From NCBI GenBank assembly GCA_001028025.1, contig LDAQ01000009.1:1-64000 (forward strand): 64,000 nucleotides of DNA, in the 5' to 3' direction. The DNA comes from Faecalicatena fissicatena (GTDB lineage Bacteria; Bacillota; Clostridia; Lachnospirales; Lachnospiraceae). Below the pieces are notes generated by a model that was not told the origin of the DNA, searched no databases, and worked only from the letters and a program-made list of their open reading frames with translations. Shown here one piece after another: positions 1-8,306 of the stretch; within the stretch, counting starts at the first letter, position 1; each line of letters opens with the position of its first letter. The translations under genes were made by a program, and so were the position numbers.

Positions 1-123
1 CACTAAGTGCTCATAGCTATAAAGAATATAAATTTAAGAAAAAATTAACAAATTATGCAGGGAAATATTTGGTTTTCATAAGTATTATGTAGAATGAAAA
101 TATTGTGATAAAGGAGGGGCACT

Positions 124-846
124 GTGGATAAGGTCATTGAGGTAAAAAACTTATACAAACTGTACCGTGTAGGTGATTCGGTGGTACGTGCTCTCGACGG
201 TGTGGACTTTGAGATATATAAAGGTGAATTTTGCGCGATCGTAGGCACCTCTGGCTCAGGTAAATCCACTCTTTTAAACATGCTTGCCGGACTGGAAAAG
301 CCCACCAAAGGTGAAGTCATTATCAGCGGGCAGCACATGGAAACATTAAATGAGGATGGACTGGTAGGGTTCAGGAGAGAGAATGTAGGATTTATTTTCC
401 AGTCATTCCATCTGATTGGTACGATGAATGCACTTGAGAATGTGGCTTTGCCATTGAGCTTTCGGGGCGAGGGGCGTATCAGCCGGCTGAAAAAAGCCGA
501 CAAGATGCTGGATCTGGTGAATTTGAAAAAACACAAAAAGCATCTGCCGAATCAGATGTCAGGAGGGCAGCAGCAGAGGGTTGGTGTTGCGCGTGCGCTC
601 GTGGTGGATCCGAAGATTATATTTGCAGATGAGCCTACTGGCAATCTGGATTCGCATACTTCGGAGGAGGTTATGACATTGATGCAGAGGGTGGTCAGGG
701 AACAAAAGAAAACGCTGGTCATGGTAACGCATGACAACCACCTGGCTACATATGCTGACAGAATATTCCATATTATGGATGGAAAAATCGTTAGAGTAGA
801 AGACAACCGTAAAAAGAGGGAGGACAAGGAACATGAAACTGTTTAA
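124..846 (+). CDS. ABC transporter ATP-binding protein, MacB/LolD-like
   Basis: This is the nucleotide-binding subunit of an ABC exporter at the inner face of the membrane. The 240-residue protein has Walker A GTSGSGKS at about residues 41-48, the signature MSGGQQQR at about 145-152 and Walker B IIFADEP at about 165-171, all intact. Length and spacing fit the MacB/LolD subfamily. The start is GTG at 124, chosen because AAGGAGG lies just upstream. The 3' end overlaps the next gene by 14 bases, and that gene in turn overlaps a MacB-like permease, so the three form one operon. The substrate cannot be read from the sequence. Peptide, bacteriocin or lipoprotein-type cargo is typical of the family. 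Confidence 0.93.
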   Translation: MDKVIEVKNLYKLYRVGDSVVRALDGVDFEIYKGEFCAIVGTSGSGKSTLLNMLAGLEKPTKGEVIISGQHMETLNEDGLVGFRRENVGFIFQSFHLIGTMNALENVALPLSFRGEGRISRLKKADKMLDLVNLKKHKKHLPNQMSGGQQQRVGVARALVVDPKIIFADEPTGNLDSHTSEEVMTLMQRVVREQKKTLVMVTHDNHLATYADRIFHIMDGKIVRVEDNRKKREDKEHETV

Positions 847-2347
847 GAAAGCTGCAGGAATTGCAATGAGTCTTGCTTTGGCGGCGGCCATGATACTGCC
901 GGTGGGGGTACGGGCGGCCGATGAAACCGGGCCGATTCCAGATATTGTGTTAACGGTTGGAAAAGCGCAGGAAACCCCGGTTTATACAGCAGAAGATACA
1001 AAGCAGGAGTTACTGATCAAACTAAAGAATGAGGGGACTGCGGATGCAAAGAATGTAAAAGTAGTGCCTGTAATAGACGATGCATCTGCATGGCCCTTCG
1101 AGATAAAGAATGTGAACAATGAATTTCCGGCTGTTGATATTCCGGCAGGCGAGACGGTGGAAACAAAGCTGGATAATTTGACAGTACGTGCGGACGCCGG
1201 TGCAAAAAATTATAAACTGATATTTCAGATTACCTGTAATGACGGGGAGCAGCAGTATGAATCGACCAAGTATGTGTTTGTAAAGACGCTGGAAAAAGAA
1301 AAACCGGCGGAGGATCCGAAAGATGACCCTAAGGACGAGCCGAACGTACCCTCTGAACCGCAGGACAACGGAGGGATTTCAAACAATGAGCCCGTGATCA
1401 CAAGCGGCGGAGGCGGCGGGGGAGCACCTTCCGGCAATAATTCCGTACCGCGTGTCATTGTGACCGGGTTTAACACAGATCCGGGCGCTGTGAATGCAGG
1501 TAGTGATTTTAAGCTGATTGTGCATTTGAAAAACACATCTACAAGAACAGCGGTTTCCAATATGCTGTTTGACCTGCAGGCACCTTCTTCAGGTACAGAA
1601 GGGGCAGCGGAGGCTCCGGCATTTCTGCCTTCCTCAGGATCCAGCACTATTTATCTGGACAGTATACCGGCAGGTGGAACCCAGGACATTTCCATTGCAC
1701 TGAATGCAAGGGCTGACCTGGTACAGAAGCCGTACAGTATTTCCATGTCCATGAAATATGAGGACAGCAGTGCAACACAGTATGAAAGTTCCTCCAGCTT
1801 GGCTATCCCTGTGAAGCAGGCGGCGAGATTTGAATTCAGTGAACTGGAAATTGCGCCTGAGGCAGTGGCAGTCGGAGAAGAGGCTAATATCACATGCAGC
1901 CTTTACAATACGGGACGTATAAAGCTGTACAATGTGAAAGCAAAGTTTGAGGGCGAAGGAATCGAGGCGAAAGAGGTATTTGTAGGAAATGTGGATTCCG
2001 GAGCAACCGGTTCGATAGACGGAATTGTGACCGCAGTGCAGGAAACGGCCGGAAATCAGAAGTTTAAGATGGTTGTATCTTACGAAGATGATGCGGGGAA
2101 GGCTTCTACAGTAGAAAAGGAATTTGCACTGCAGATCATGCCTGAGCAGGCGCCGATGGATGTATCGGCAATGGCGGAGATGCCGGAAGAGAAAGGATTT
2201 CCGCTGGTTCCTGTTATAATCGGTGTGGCAGTTGTTGCGGCAGTCATAGTTATTATCGTAATCATGAAGAAAAGGAAGAAAAAGAAGGAGTCTTTAGAAG
2301 AGGAGGACTTGGTGGATGAGGTGGATCGATTTACTGAGGATGAGTAG
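833..2347 (+). CDS. secreted, membrane-anchored CARDB/NEW3-like accessory protein of the ABC exporter
   Basis: The 504-residue protein has an N-terminal signal peptide (KKAAGIAMSLALAAAMILP), two Ig-like segments at roughly residues 30-150 and 200-430, a Pro/Asp/Gly-rich linker with a run of six glycines at about 186-200, and a C-terminal membrane helix (about 460-480) followed by a Lys/Arg-rich tail. The repeats resemble the CARDB/NEW3 (COG1361) type of extracellular domain. It starts inside the ATPase gene and overlaps the permease gene by 32 bases, so translational coupling is likely. In tripartite MacB pumps this slot is usually filled by an HlyD-type adaptor. Here a surface-exposed Ig-like protein occupies it. 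An accessory or substrate-binding role is inferred. Confidence 0.8.
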   Translation: MKLFKKAAGIAMSLALAAAMILPVGVRAADETGPIPDIVLTVGKAQETPVYTAEDTKQELLIKLKNEGTADAKNVKVVPVIDDASAWPFEIKNVNNEFPAVDIPAGETVETKLDNLTVRADAGAKNYKLIFQITCNDGEQQYESTKYVFVKTLEKEKPAEDPKDDPKDEPNVPSEPQDNGGISNNEPVITSGGGGGGAPSGNNSVPRVIVTGFNTDPGAVNAGSDFKLIVHLKNTSTRTAVSNMLFDLQAPSSGTEGAAEAPAFLPSSGSSTIYLDSIPAGGTQDISIALNARADLVQKPYSISMSMKYEDSSATQYESSSSLAIPVKQAARFEFSELEIAPEAVAVGEEANITCSLYNTGRIKLYNVKAKFEGEGIEAKEVFVGNVDSGATGSIDGIVTAVQETAGNQKFKMVVSYEDDAGKASTVEKEFALQIMPEQAPMDVSAMAEMPEEKGFPLVPVIIGVAVVAAVIVIIVIMKKRKKKKESLEEEDLVDEVDRFTEDE

Positions 2348-3737
2348 TGGCAACCTCAAGCGCAGAAAGCTTCGTACTTTTCTGACCATCCTGGGAGTCG
2401 TTATCGGAACAGCATCTATTGTAGTCATGATCTCACTTGGACTGGGAATGCAGGAATCTATGTACCGAGAGGTAGAGCAGTCGGGAGGCATGACGAGCCT
2501 GACTGTAACCGGCAAACAGAGCGGAGGCGGAATGTATGTCAGCATGGCAGGCAGTTCAGGCGATCAGGAGGAATCTAATAAGTATATTACGGATGACGTA
2601 ATCCAACAGCTCCAGCAGCTGGAACACGTAAAGAGTGCAGATCCTGTGCTGGAAGTCAGTGCAATTGCCCTGAAGGGAAAATATATGGGGTACCTTCAGC
2701 TGAAAGGAATGACTCACGAAGCTTTAAAAGAGCAGAATATTGAACTGGCTGAGGGCGGTAAACTGCCCGATCCAAACAGCGCTAATCTGGATTTGGTATT
2801 TGGTAATGGAGTGCTGACACAGTTTTATGAAAAGACGACCGGGAAAGGCTACTGGGAGACCGGAGAGATTCCGGATGTTGATCTGGCTAATGACCAGATG
2901 TTCCTGATTCTGGACCAGGATGGTTATTTTCAGAGCCAGAACAAAAGTATGGGCTCCTCCGGTGGTGGAGAAAACAGCGGGAATGGCGCAAAGACGCCCA
3001 CACAACCTCCGAAAAAGCATGTAGTAAAGGCCACTGGTGTTGTGGCAGGAGATATGGACAGCTATAATGCTAATTATTATTATGTTTACTGTGATATAAA
3101 TAAGCTCGAAGATATGCTTAAGCGTGAATTCAGAGGACGGGTAATACCCGGACAGCCAAGCACCAAGTCGGGCAAGCCTTATAAACAGTTTGTGTACACA
3201 TCCGCGGCTGTGCAGGCGGAAGATATCGATGATGTGGATGAACTGTCATCTGTAATCAGAAATATGGGATTCCAGGTCACTACGAATGCAGAGTATATGG
3301 ATAGTATGAAAAAACAGTTTGCAATGGTCCAGGCTGTGCTCGGAGGTATCGGAGCAGTATCCCTCCTGGTTGCAGCAATCGGAATTGCAAATACGATGAT
3401 GATGTCCATCTATGAGAGGACAAAAGAAATCGGTGTTATAAAAGTTCTGGGATGTGGACTTAAGAACATTAAGCAGATGTTCCTGCTGGAGGCGGCATTC
3501 ATCGGATTTATCGGGGGTGTTGTCGGCAATATACTCAGCTTTATTATGTCGTTTATCATTAATTTCCTGACGGGAAATGGAAGCGCTATGGGAATAGATG
3601 GGAATATATCCTATATCCCGCCGTGGCTTGTAATTTCTTCGCTGGTGTTTGCAGTGTTCGTGGGAATGGCGGCGGGGTACTTCCCGGCGCTGAGAGCAAT
3701 GAGGCTGAGTCCTTTGGCGGCTATTCGTAATGAGTAG
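2316..3737 (+). CDS. ABC transporter permease, MacB/FtsX family
   Basis: The 473-residue protein has the MacB layout: one N-terminal membrane helix (about residues 20-45), a large extracytoplasmic domain (about 50-320) and three C-terminal helices in an FtsX-like domain (about 335-465) containing the family-type segment YERTKEIGVIKVLG. It ends in PLAAIRNE, the usual MacB C-terminal motif. AGGAGG at 2301-2306 fixes the ATG at 2316 inside the preceding gene. It forms the transport path with the ATPase at 124-846. The extracytoplasmic domain carries Gly/Ser-rich insertions typical of Gram-positive members. The cargo is not known. Confidence 0.92.
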   Translation: MRWIDLLRMSSGNLKRRKLRTFLTILGVVIGTASIVVMISLGLGMQESMYREVEQSGGMTSLTVTGKQSGGGMYVSMAGSSGDQEESNKYITDDVIQQLQQLEHVKSADPVLEVSAIALKGKYMGYLQLKGMTHEALKEQNIELAEGGKLPDPNSANLDLVFGNGVLTQFYEKTTGKGYWETGEIPDVDLANDQMFLILDQDGYFQSQNKSMGSSGGGENSGNGAKTPTQPPKKHVVKATGVVAGDMDSYNANYYYVYCDINKLEDMLKREFRGRVIPGQPSTKSGKPYKQFVYTSAAVQAEDIDDVDELSSVIRNMGFQVTTNAEYMDSMKKQFAMVQAVLGGIGAVSLLVAAIGIANTMMMSIYERTKEIGVIKVLGCGLKNIKQMFLLEAAFIGFIGGVVGNILSFIMSFIINFLTGNGSAMGIDGNISYIPPWLVISSLVFAVFVGMAAGYFPALRAMRLSPLAAIRNE

Positions 3738-3746
3738 AGGGGGGAC

Positions 3747-4051
3747 GCTGTATTGCCCCCCCGCCAGACGGCAGACGCCGCGGGAAACGGACATAAGAGG
3801 TTCTGGAAACAGGAGCGGCTGTAAGCAGGAGTAAAGGAAAAAAGAAGGAAAACCGGGGCGACCTGGCCACATCACGTGAAGCCTTGATGGCTTCACGCGC
3901 TGGGGCCAGGAAAACTTGTAATTCGGAATTACAAGTTTTACCCCGGTTTTCCTTCTTTTTTCCTTTACTCCTGCTAACGGCGGCTCCTATGTTTCCAGAA
4001 CCTCTTATGTCCGTTTCCTGCGGCGTCTGCCGCCTGGCGGGGCAATACAGC
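3747..4051. repeat. T-shaped long palindrome 1 (about 111-bp stem plus two apical hairpins)
   Basis: The left arm (3747-3858) and right arm (3941-4051) are near-perfect reverse complements. For example, GCTGTATTGCC at the left end matches GGCAATACAGC at the right. The apex holds two separate hairpins. Hairpin A (3862-3910) has CCTGGCC paired with GGCCAGG and GTGAAGCC paired with GGCTTCAC. Hairpin B (3911-3939) is a perfect 13-bp stem around CGG. The whole could fold as a three-way junction in DNA or RNA. It fills a gap between convergent genes. A solo copy of one arm is at 24892-24999. The short open frames inside the arms are not genes. The remaining gap to 4228 shows nothing recognisable. 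Confidence 0.9.
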
Positions 4052-4228
4052 TGGGTGCTTCCTGGCGGGAGAACAGGGGGAGGCGGATGGGATTCTTTTT
4101 AGGGGAGCGGATTTGGAAGGGGTGTTTTTTGTAGGGATGTCCGCTTTAGATGATATTAGAGAGGCGGAGATTAGTGTGGAGTAGCGAGGGGGTGGTGGGT
4201 TTGACGGGCACGGAAATGACCAGAGCTG

Positions 4229-4495
4229 TTAGTCTTCTTCGAGGATCTGGATTTCGAGGTAGTCGAAATCTATGGAATCTACGAAGTTGTCCTGGTAGAA
4301 ACGGGCTTTGGCGTGGCGTTTGAATTCGGCTATTGTGGTGTCCAGCCAGATGGGTTTGCTAAGGTCGAATTCGTAGCAGATGGCATCGAGTGCGTTGAAG
4401 ATTTTGTGGGTGCGGGTGTCTTCTGTCTCGTCGCAGATGACAGTGTCGCGGAGTAGTTTGTTGTTTTTAATTTCTTTTCCCCATAGACGGAACAT
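4229..4495 (-). CDS. small hypothetical protein
   Basis: I do not recognise this 88-residue acidic protein. It has no signal peptide or membrane helix. It holds alternating charged helices, an internal segment DLSKPIWLDTTIAEFKRH, and an acidic C-terminus (QILEED). A good AAAGAGG ribosome site precedes the ATG at 4495 on the minus strand, which supports expression. I have an impression of similar short proteins in Lachnospiraceae, but that is memory rather than evidence here. It faces the ABC operon across palindrome 1 and is divergent from rubredoxin. No function is proposed. Confidence 0.7.
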   Translation of the reverse strand: MFRLWGKEIKNNKLLRDTVICDETEDTRTHKIFNALDAICYEFDLSKPIWLDTTIAEFKRHAKARFYQDNFVDSIDFDYLEIQILEED

Positions 4496-4687
4496 AGTAT
4501 GACCTCTTTCTTTTTTGGATAATTATTAGTATAGCATTTGAGAGTGGGGATGTAAATGTTGAGATTTTAAATTATTTTGCGGGGGTTTTTGGAAACCGGG
4601 ATGAATTTGGGTATAAAAGTGGTGCTGGAAGAAAATACTTATATAGGTATCAATATACTGTAATGTTAAAGACAGGAGGAATTTCAG

Positions 4688-4849
4688 ATGAAAAGATATG
4701 TATGTGAACCATGCGGCTATGTTTATGATCCGGAGGAGGGAGATCCCGATAGCGGGATTGAGGCCGGAACAGCTTTTGAAGATCTGCCCGATGACTGGGT
4801 GTGCCCTGTGTGCGGACTCGGCAAAGATGTCTTTGTGGAAGAGGCTTAG
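4688..4849 (+). CDS. rubredoxin
   Basis: This 53-residue protein is a small cytoplasmic one-electron carrier with a single Fe(Cys)4 site. The paired ligands are visible as CEPCGY near the N-terminus and CPVCGLGK near the C-terminus, with DPEEGDPDSGI and the aromatic-rich DLPDDWVC segment between them, all diagnostic of rubredoxin. AGGAGGA at 4675-4681 sets the ATG at 4688. In anaerobes rubredoxins commonly feed oxygen- and peroxide-detoxifying enzymes. No partner is adjacent here, and the gene appears monocistronic, followed directly by palindrome 2. Confidence 0.96.
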   Translation: MKRYVCEPCGYVYDPEEGDPDSGIEAGTAFEDLPDDWVCPVCGLGKDVFVEEA

Positions 4850-4859
4850 AAAAGGGTCG

Positions 4860-5154
4860 CCTGAGTGAAGCGGGATGTTTTGATGCTGTCCGGGGAGGCT
4901 TATGCTGATTTTGGAAACCGGCCGCTTAGCTTAGAAGCACTAACTGCGAAAAAGCCGCATCTTATGGGACCGGGCGTATTCACTTAGAAAGCCGATGCTT
5001 TCTAAGCTCAGACGCCCTGGAAAATTGATTCGGAATCAATTTTCCCCCATAAGATGCGGCTTTTTCGCAGTAAGTGCTTCTACAGCACGCTAGAGGTTTC
5101 CAAAATCAGCATAAGCCTCCCTGGACAGCATCAAAACATCCCGTTTCACTCAGG
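4860..5154. repeat. T-shaped long palindrome 2
   Basis: The arms at 4860-4969 and 5046-5154 are near-perfect reverse complements, with CCTGAGTGAA at one end and TTTCACTCAGG at the other. The apex carries hairpin A (4972-5017; GGGCGT paired with ACGCCC, and CTTAGAAAGC paired with GCTTTCTAAG) and hairpin B (5019-5045; a 12-bp perfect stem around CGG). The arm sequence is unrelated to palindrome 1, but the order of parts and the ATTCGGAAT tip of hairpin B are the same. It lies between rubredoxin and the DUF917 gene, which are convergent. Positions 5155-5239 show nothing else. Confidence 0.9.
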
Positions 5155-5239
5155 CTGCGCTGCAGCCGGCGGCAGAGTGATGCTTCTTGGGAGGGGGCAA
5201 AAAGGGGAGGAATAATTCAATTATGTATAATGAACTTTT

Positions 5240-6295
5240 CTATATGCAAGATTCCTCTTCTAAAATCCTGTAGTTTTCTGGGTTGAGGAGGCCGGCACCT
5301 AGTTTTATTTGGCTTTTGGGGGCGCTGATTACGGTGATTTCCATGCCGTCTTTTATGTCTGCGGACGCGATGATTCTGCTGGTTTTGGTTTCGATTGTTG
5401 TGATTAGATCGGGGAAAGTGGCAAGGCGTTCTTCACCGATGGCAGCGTACATGTATTCGTTACAGAAACCGATTCTGCATGGGGACGCGGGAGTAGAAAT
5501 CTGAAAGGTTCCGTAATCCAGGGCGTTGCGGGTTTCCAGGGTACAGTTTTCTACGGTTCCGGTACAGAGGATTCTGCCGTTTAATTGCTCCAGGGCAGCC
5601 TCTATGGACTGGGCGGGGGTGGCTGCGGTGCGGTAGGCGTGGCCGAGCTGCAGTGCCTGGGCATACGCACCGGCTGCGGCGTGGGTTTCCAGGTAGGGGA
5701 CGGAAACAGGATTGCGCGCTACAGCGACAGCGCCTCCTGCCAGATGGGCGGCATTTCGGACCAGGGCGGCTGTATTTTCTACAGAACCTTTTACGGTTAA
5801 TTCTGTGTAGGTCTGATCTTCTGGTCTTCCTCCGGCAGCGGCCTGGATGACGGGCAGGCCGGAACTTTCCAGACCGAGGGAACCCATGATTCCAAGTGGA
5901 TGTGCGCGGCCGTCACAGGGGGCGTCAATGATGGGAAGACCCGAAAGTGCGGCGGGGATAAAGGGTTCGAAGGAGGAGGAAGCTCCCAGCTCACAGGAGA
6001 TAAACCCTGCAATTGGCGTGTCTGACCGGCTGCCGAGGAGCTCCAGAATTCTGGGATATACATCGTCTGAATAATATGCAGTGTCAGAAGCGGGGGAGCC
6101 TACGCCGGAAATGGTTACTATACAGCCCTCATTGTTTCGCTTTTTTAATTCTTCAATGGTTATCAGTTCTACATTTCCGAGCTTCAGAGCGGAAAGCGCA
6201 CGTTCCTCGCCCTCTTTGGGACAGCCGCCTCCGCCGCCTCCGAGCAGAAGGCTGCCGATCAGCAGATCTTTTATAGATTCTTTGTCAAATATCAT
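5240..6295 (-). CDS. DUF917 family protein
   Basis: The 351-residue protein matches the DUF917 family, which is related to hydantoinase-type and S-methyl-thiohydantoin desulfurase proteins. The N-terminus carries the characteristic glycine run (LLLGGGGGGCPKEGE), followed by ISGVGSPASDTAYYSDD, a Cys/Glu pair in ISCELGASSSFEPF, and DAPCDGRAHPLG. It is soluble and has no signal peptide. AAGGAG precedes the ATG at 6295. It is divergent from an OPT transporter, close to a PucR-type regulator, a DUF1177 gene and an M29 peptidase. That context suggests breakdown of a peptide- or hydantoin-like nitrogen compound. The reaction itself is unknown. Confidence 0.85.
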   Translation of the reverse strand: MIFDKESIKDLLIGSLLLGGGGGGCPKEGEERALSALKLGNVELITIEELKKRNNEGCIVTISGVGSPASDTAYYSDDVYPRILELLGSRSDTPIAGFISCELGASSSFEPFIPAALSGLPIIDAPCDGRAHPLGIMGSLGLESSGLPVIQAAAGGRPEDQTYTELTVKGSVENTAALVRNAAHLAGGAVAVARNPVSVPYLETHAAAGAYAQALQLGHAYRTAATPAQSIEAALEQLNGRILCTGTVENCTLETRNALDYGTFQISTPASPCRIGFCNEYMYAAIGEERLATFPDLITTIETKTSRIIASADIKDGMEITVISAPKSQIKLGAGLLNPENYRILEEESCI

Positions 6296-6335
6296 AGGTT
6301 TTCTCCTTTATTCTGTTAGTATTAAAGCTATATCC

Positions 6336-6435
6336 AGGGCATGTATTACGGGGTGTCCTTTGGGTATACCTTAATCTGCAGCTTTGCTGCAGACCCGCCC
6401 GAAGGGCATGAGTTACGGGGTGCCCTTTGGGTATA
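6336..6435 (+). repeat. two-hairpin intergenic repeat (full copy preceded by a partial copy)
   Basis: Bases 6376-6434 form a complete unit: hairpin 1 (CTGCAG-CTTTG-CTGCAG), a linker ACCCG, and hairpin 2 (CCCGAAGGGCAT paired with GTGCCCTTTGGG), followed by GTATA. A partial unit with only the second hairpin lies at 6336-6370 and ends in GTATACC, so the element looks like a tandem repeat with GTATACC borders. Related copies are at 24804-24876, 47694-47752 and, degraded, at 23976-24010. All intact copies point the same way. The rest of this 308-base gap (6436-6603) is AT-rich, holding an inverted repeat CTACAA/TTGTAG at 6479-6507 that could be a regulator site. Confidence 0.8.
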
Positions 6436-6603
6436 AGTACATCATAAGCGGTATAAAAAAATCGTCAATTCCTGAATCCTACAAAAATAGATATAAAATT
6501 ATTGTAGAAATCAACAAAGCATAAAAATTAAAAAATATGTATAATTATTACTATGTTTATGCAGGAAACTGTGTAATTCGTGCAAAAGGGAAAGGAGAGA
6601 ACA

Positions 6604-8289
6604 ATGAGTGACAACAGAGAAAATGGAAGTTCCGAAGAGCTGCTGGAAGAGTATTCCAAAGAAATGCCAAAATTAATGGATCCAGGCATTTTTATTATAG
6701 CCGTAATAGCCAGTGTGCTGGGTGCTATTGTAGGAATGCAGGTTCTGACACATACGGGGGTGGCTCCGGATACATCGGTGGTGGGAGCGCTGCTTGCAGT
6801 TTTAATCAGCCAGATCCCGATCCGGTTTTTGAAGAGGTTTAAAAATATCCACTGCCAGAACCTGGTGCAGACTTCTACATCGGGTGCAACATTTTCAGCG
6901 GCAAACTGTATGCTGCTGACCATCGGTGTTCCTTATATCATGGGATATACTGAATTTATGTATCCTATGCTGATCGGAGTAACGCTTGCTACAATTGTAG
7001 ATGCTACAATTTTGTATAAATCATTCGGATCCCCGATGTTTCCGGCTGACGCACCGTGGCCGCCCGGAATTGCTACTGCGGAGACAATTCTTGCAACTGT
7101 CAAAAAAGGGAAACGTGCCGGACTGCTTGTGGTCGGCGCTGTTGCCGGATGGGCAGGAGCCATGGCCGGGATTCCCATGGATTTGTTTGGTGTTGCATGG
7201 GTGGGAAGCGTACTGGCGATCGGAGCGTTTGGGGTAGGCGCCCTGATTGTGGGAATCATAGAAAGCAATGCGTTTGCATTTACTGTATTTGGACATGAAC
7301 TTATCATTGCCCAGGACATTTTTGGCAAGGGATTTGTCTCAGCCGATCATGTGGCTCTGAATTATATGGGACATGGTATTATGATCGGTGCCGGAATCAT
7401 ATCTTTGATTCAGTGCGGCAGAATGCTGTTTAAGAAAGCAGATAAAGATAATTCGGCGGCATCACAGTTTGGAACCTCTATCAAAGATATGCGCAGTGCT
7501 CTTGGAAAAGGATTTATTGCATACCTGGTGATTGCCCTGGGACTGGCAATTGTATCGGGACTGTGGTATGAGATGAAGCCCGGTATGTTTATCTTATGGA
7601 TCATATTCGCAGCAGTAGCGGCTCTCGTATCCGAGCTGATCGTCGGGGTATCTGCAATGTATTCCGGGTGGTTCCCCGGATTTGCCACGGCACTCATCTT
7701 TTTGATTCTGGGTATGCTGATCGGATTTCCAAAGCTTCCGCTGGCTGTACTGGCCGGATTTACGGCTGCCACCGGACCGTGTTTCTCTGATATGGGAAAT
7801 GACCTGAAGGCCGGCTATATACTGAGAGGAAGCGGAAAGAATCCTGAGCTGGAGAAGGAAGGCAGGAAACAGCAGTATTTTTCCGAGCTGCTGGGTTTTG
7901 CGGTTGCATTTGTCATTGTAGCGATATTTGCAAAAACCTACTTCTCACAGGGGCTGTTCCCGCCGATTAATGCTACATATGCTTCTACAATTGAAGCAGG
8001 TTCTTCTGTAGAGGTACTGAAATGGCTTGCTATCTGGGCGATTCCGGGTGCCGTCATCCAGATCGCCGGCGGAAATCACCAGGTTGGAATCCTGTTTGCT
8101 ACCGGTATACTGGTAGGCGGAACGATATATGGACTTACCGTTATCATTGCTACGATTATCCGTGTTATTGTTATTAAGAAGAATCCTAAGAATGATGATA
8201 TTCTGATGATCCTTGGTGCAGGTTCGCTGGTCGGATGTGCGCTGCATGATTTTGCCAACTCCATGCTGGGGGCATTTAAATCCAAGTAA
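6604..8289 (+). CDS. OPT/YSL family oligopeptide transporter
   Basis: This 561-residue integral membrane protein has about 14-16 predicted hydrophobic helices. OPT-family features include the early segment KNIHCQNLVQTSTSGATFSA, the loop FGSPMFPADAPWPPGIATAE and the late GCALHDFANSMLG. Such proteins import oligopeptides or metal-siderophore conjugates by proton symport. I place the start at ATG 6604, preceded by AAAGGAGAG. An upstream in-frame GTG at 6580 lacks such a site. The gene sits between the divergent DUF917 gene and a convergent PucR-type regulator, which may control it. I infer that it supplies the substrate of the DUF917/DUF1177/M29 enzymes. Confidence 0.92.
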   Translation: MSDNRENGSSEELLEEYSKEMPKLMDPGIFIIAVIASVLGAIVGMQVLTHTGVAPDTSVVGALLAVLISQIPIRFLKRFKNIHCQNLVQTSTSGATFSAANCMLLTIGVPYIMGYTEFMYPMLIGVTLATIVDATILYKSFGSPMFPADAPWPPGIATAETILATVKKGKRAGLLVVGAVAGWAGAMAGIPMDLFGVAWVGSVLAIGAFGVGALIVGIIESNAFAFTVFGHELIIAQDIFGKGFVSADHVALNYMGHGIMIGAGIISLIQCGRMLFKKADKDNSAASQFGTSIKDMRSALGKGFIAYLVIALGLAIVSGLWYEMKPGMFILWIIFAAVAALVSELIVGVSAMYSGWFPGFATALIFLILGMLIGFPKLPLAVLAGFTAATGPCFSDMGNDLKAGYILRGSGKNPELEKEGRKQQYFSELLGFAVAFVIVAIFAKTYFSQGLFPPINATYASTIEAGSSVEVLKWLAIWAIPGAVIQIAGGNHQVGILFATGILVGGTIYGLTVIIATIIRVIVIKKNPKNDDILMILGAGSLVGCALHDFANSMLGAFKSK

Positions 8290-8306
8290 CCAAACGGGAG
8301 CATACA

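Noticed and set aside
3884..4102. 72-residue reading frame on the + strand within palindrome 1
   Set aside because: It runs through the apex and the right arm of the long palindrome, has no ribosome site and no recognisable protein features.
6336..6435. Tandem short repeats as a CRISPR array
   Set aside because: Only one full and one partial unit occur, without regular spacers. Each unit is a pair of hairpins and no cas genes are present.
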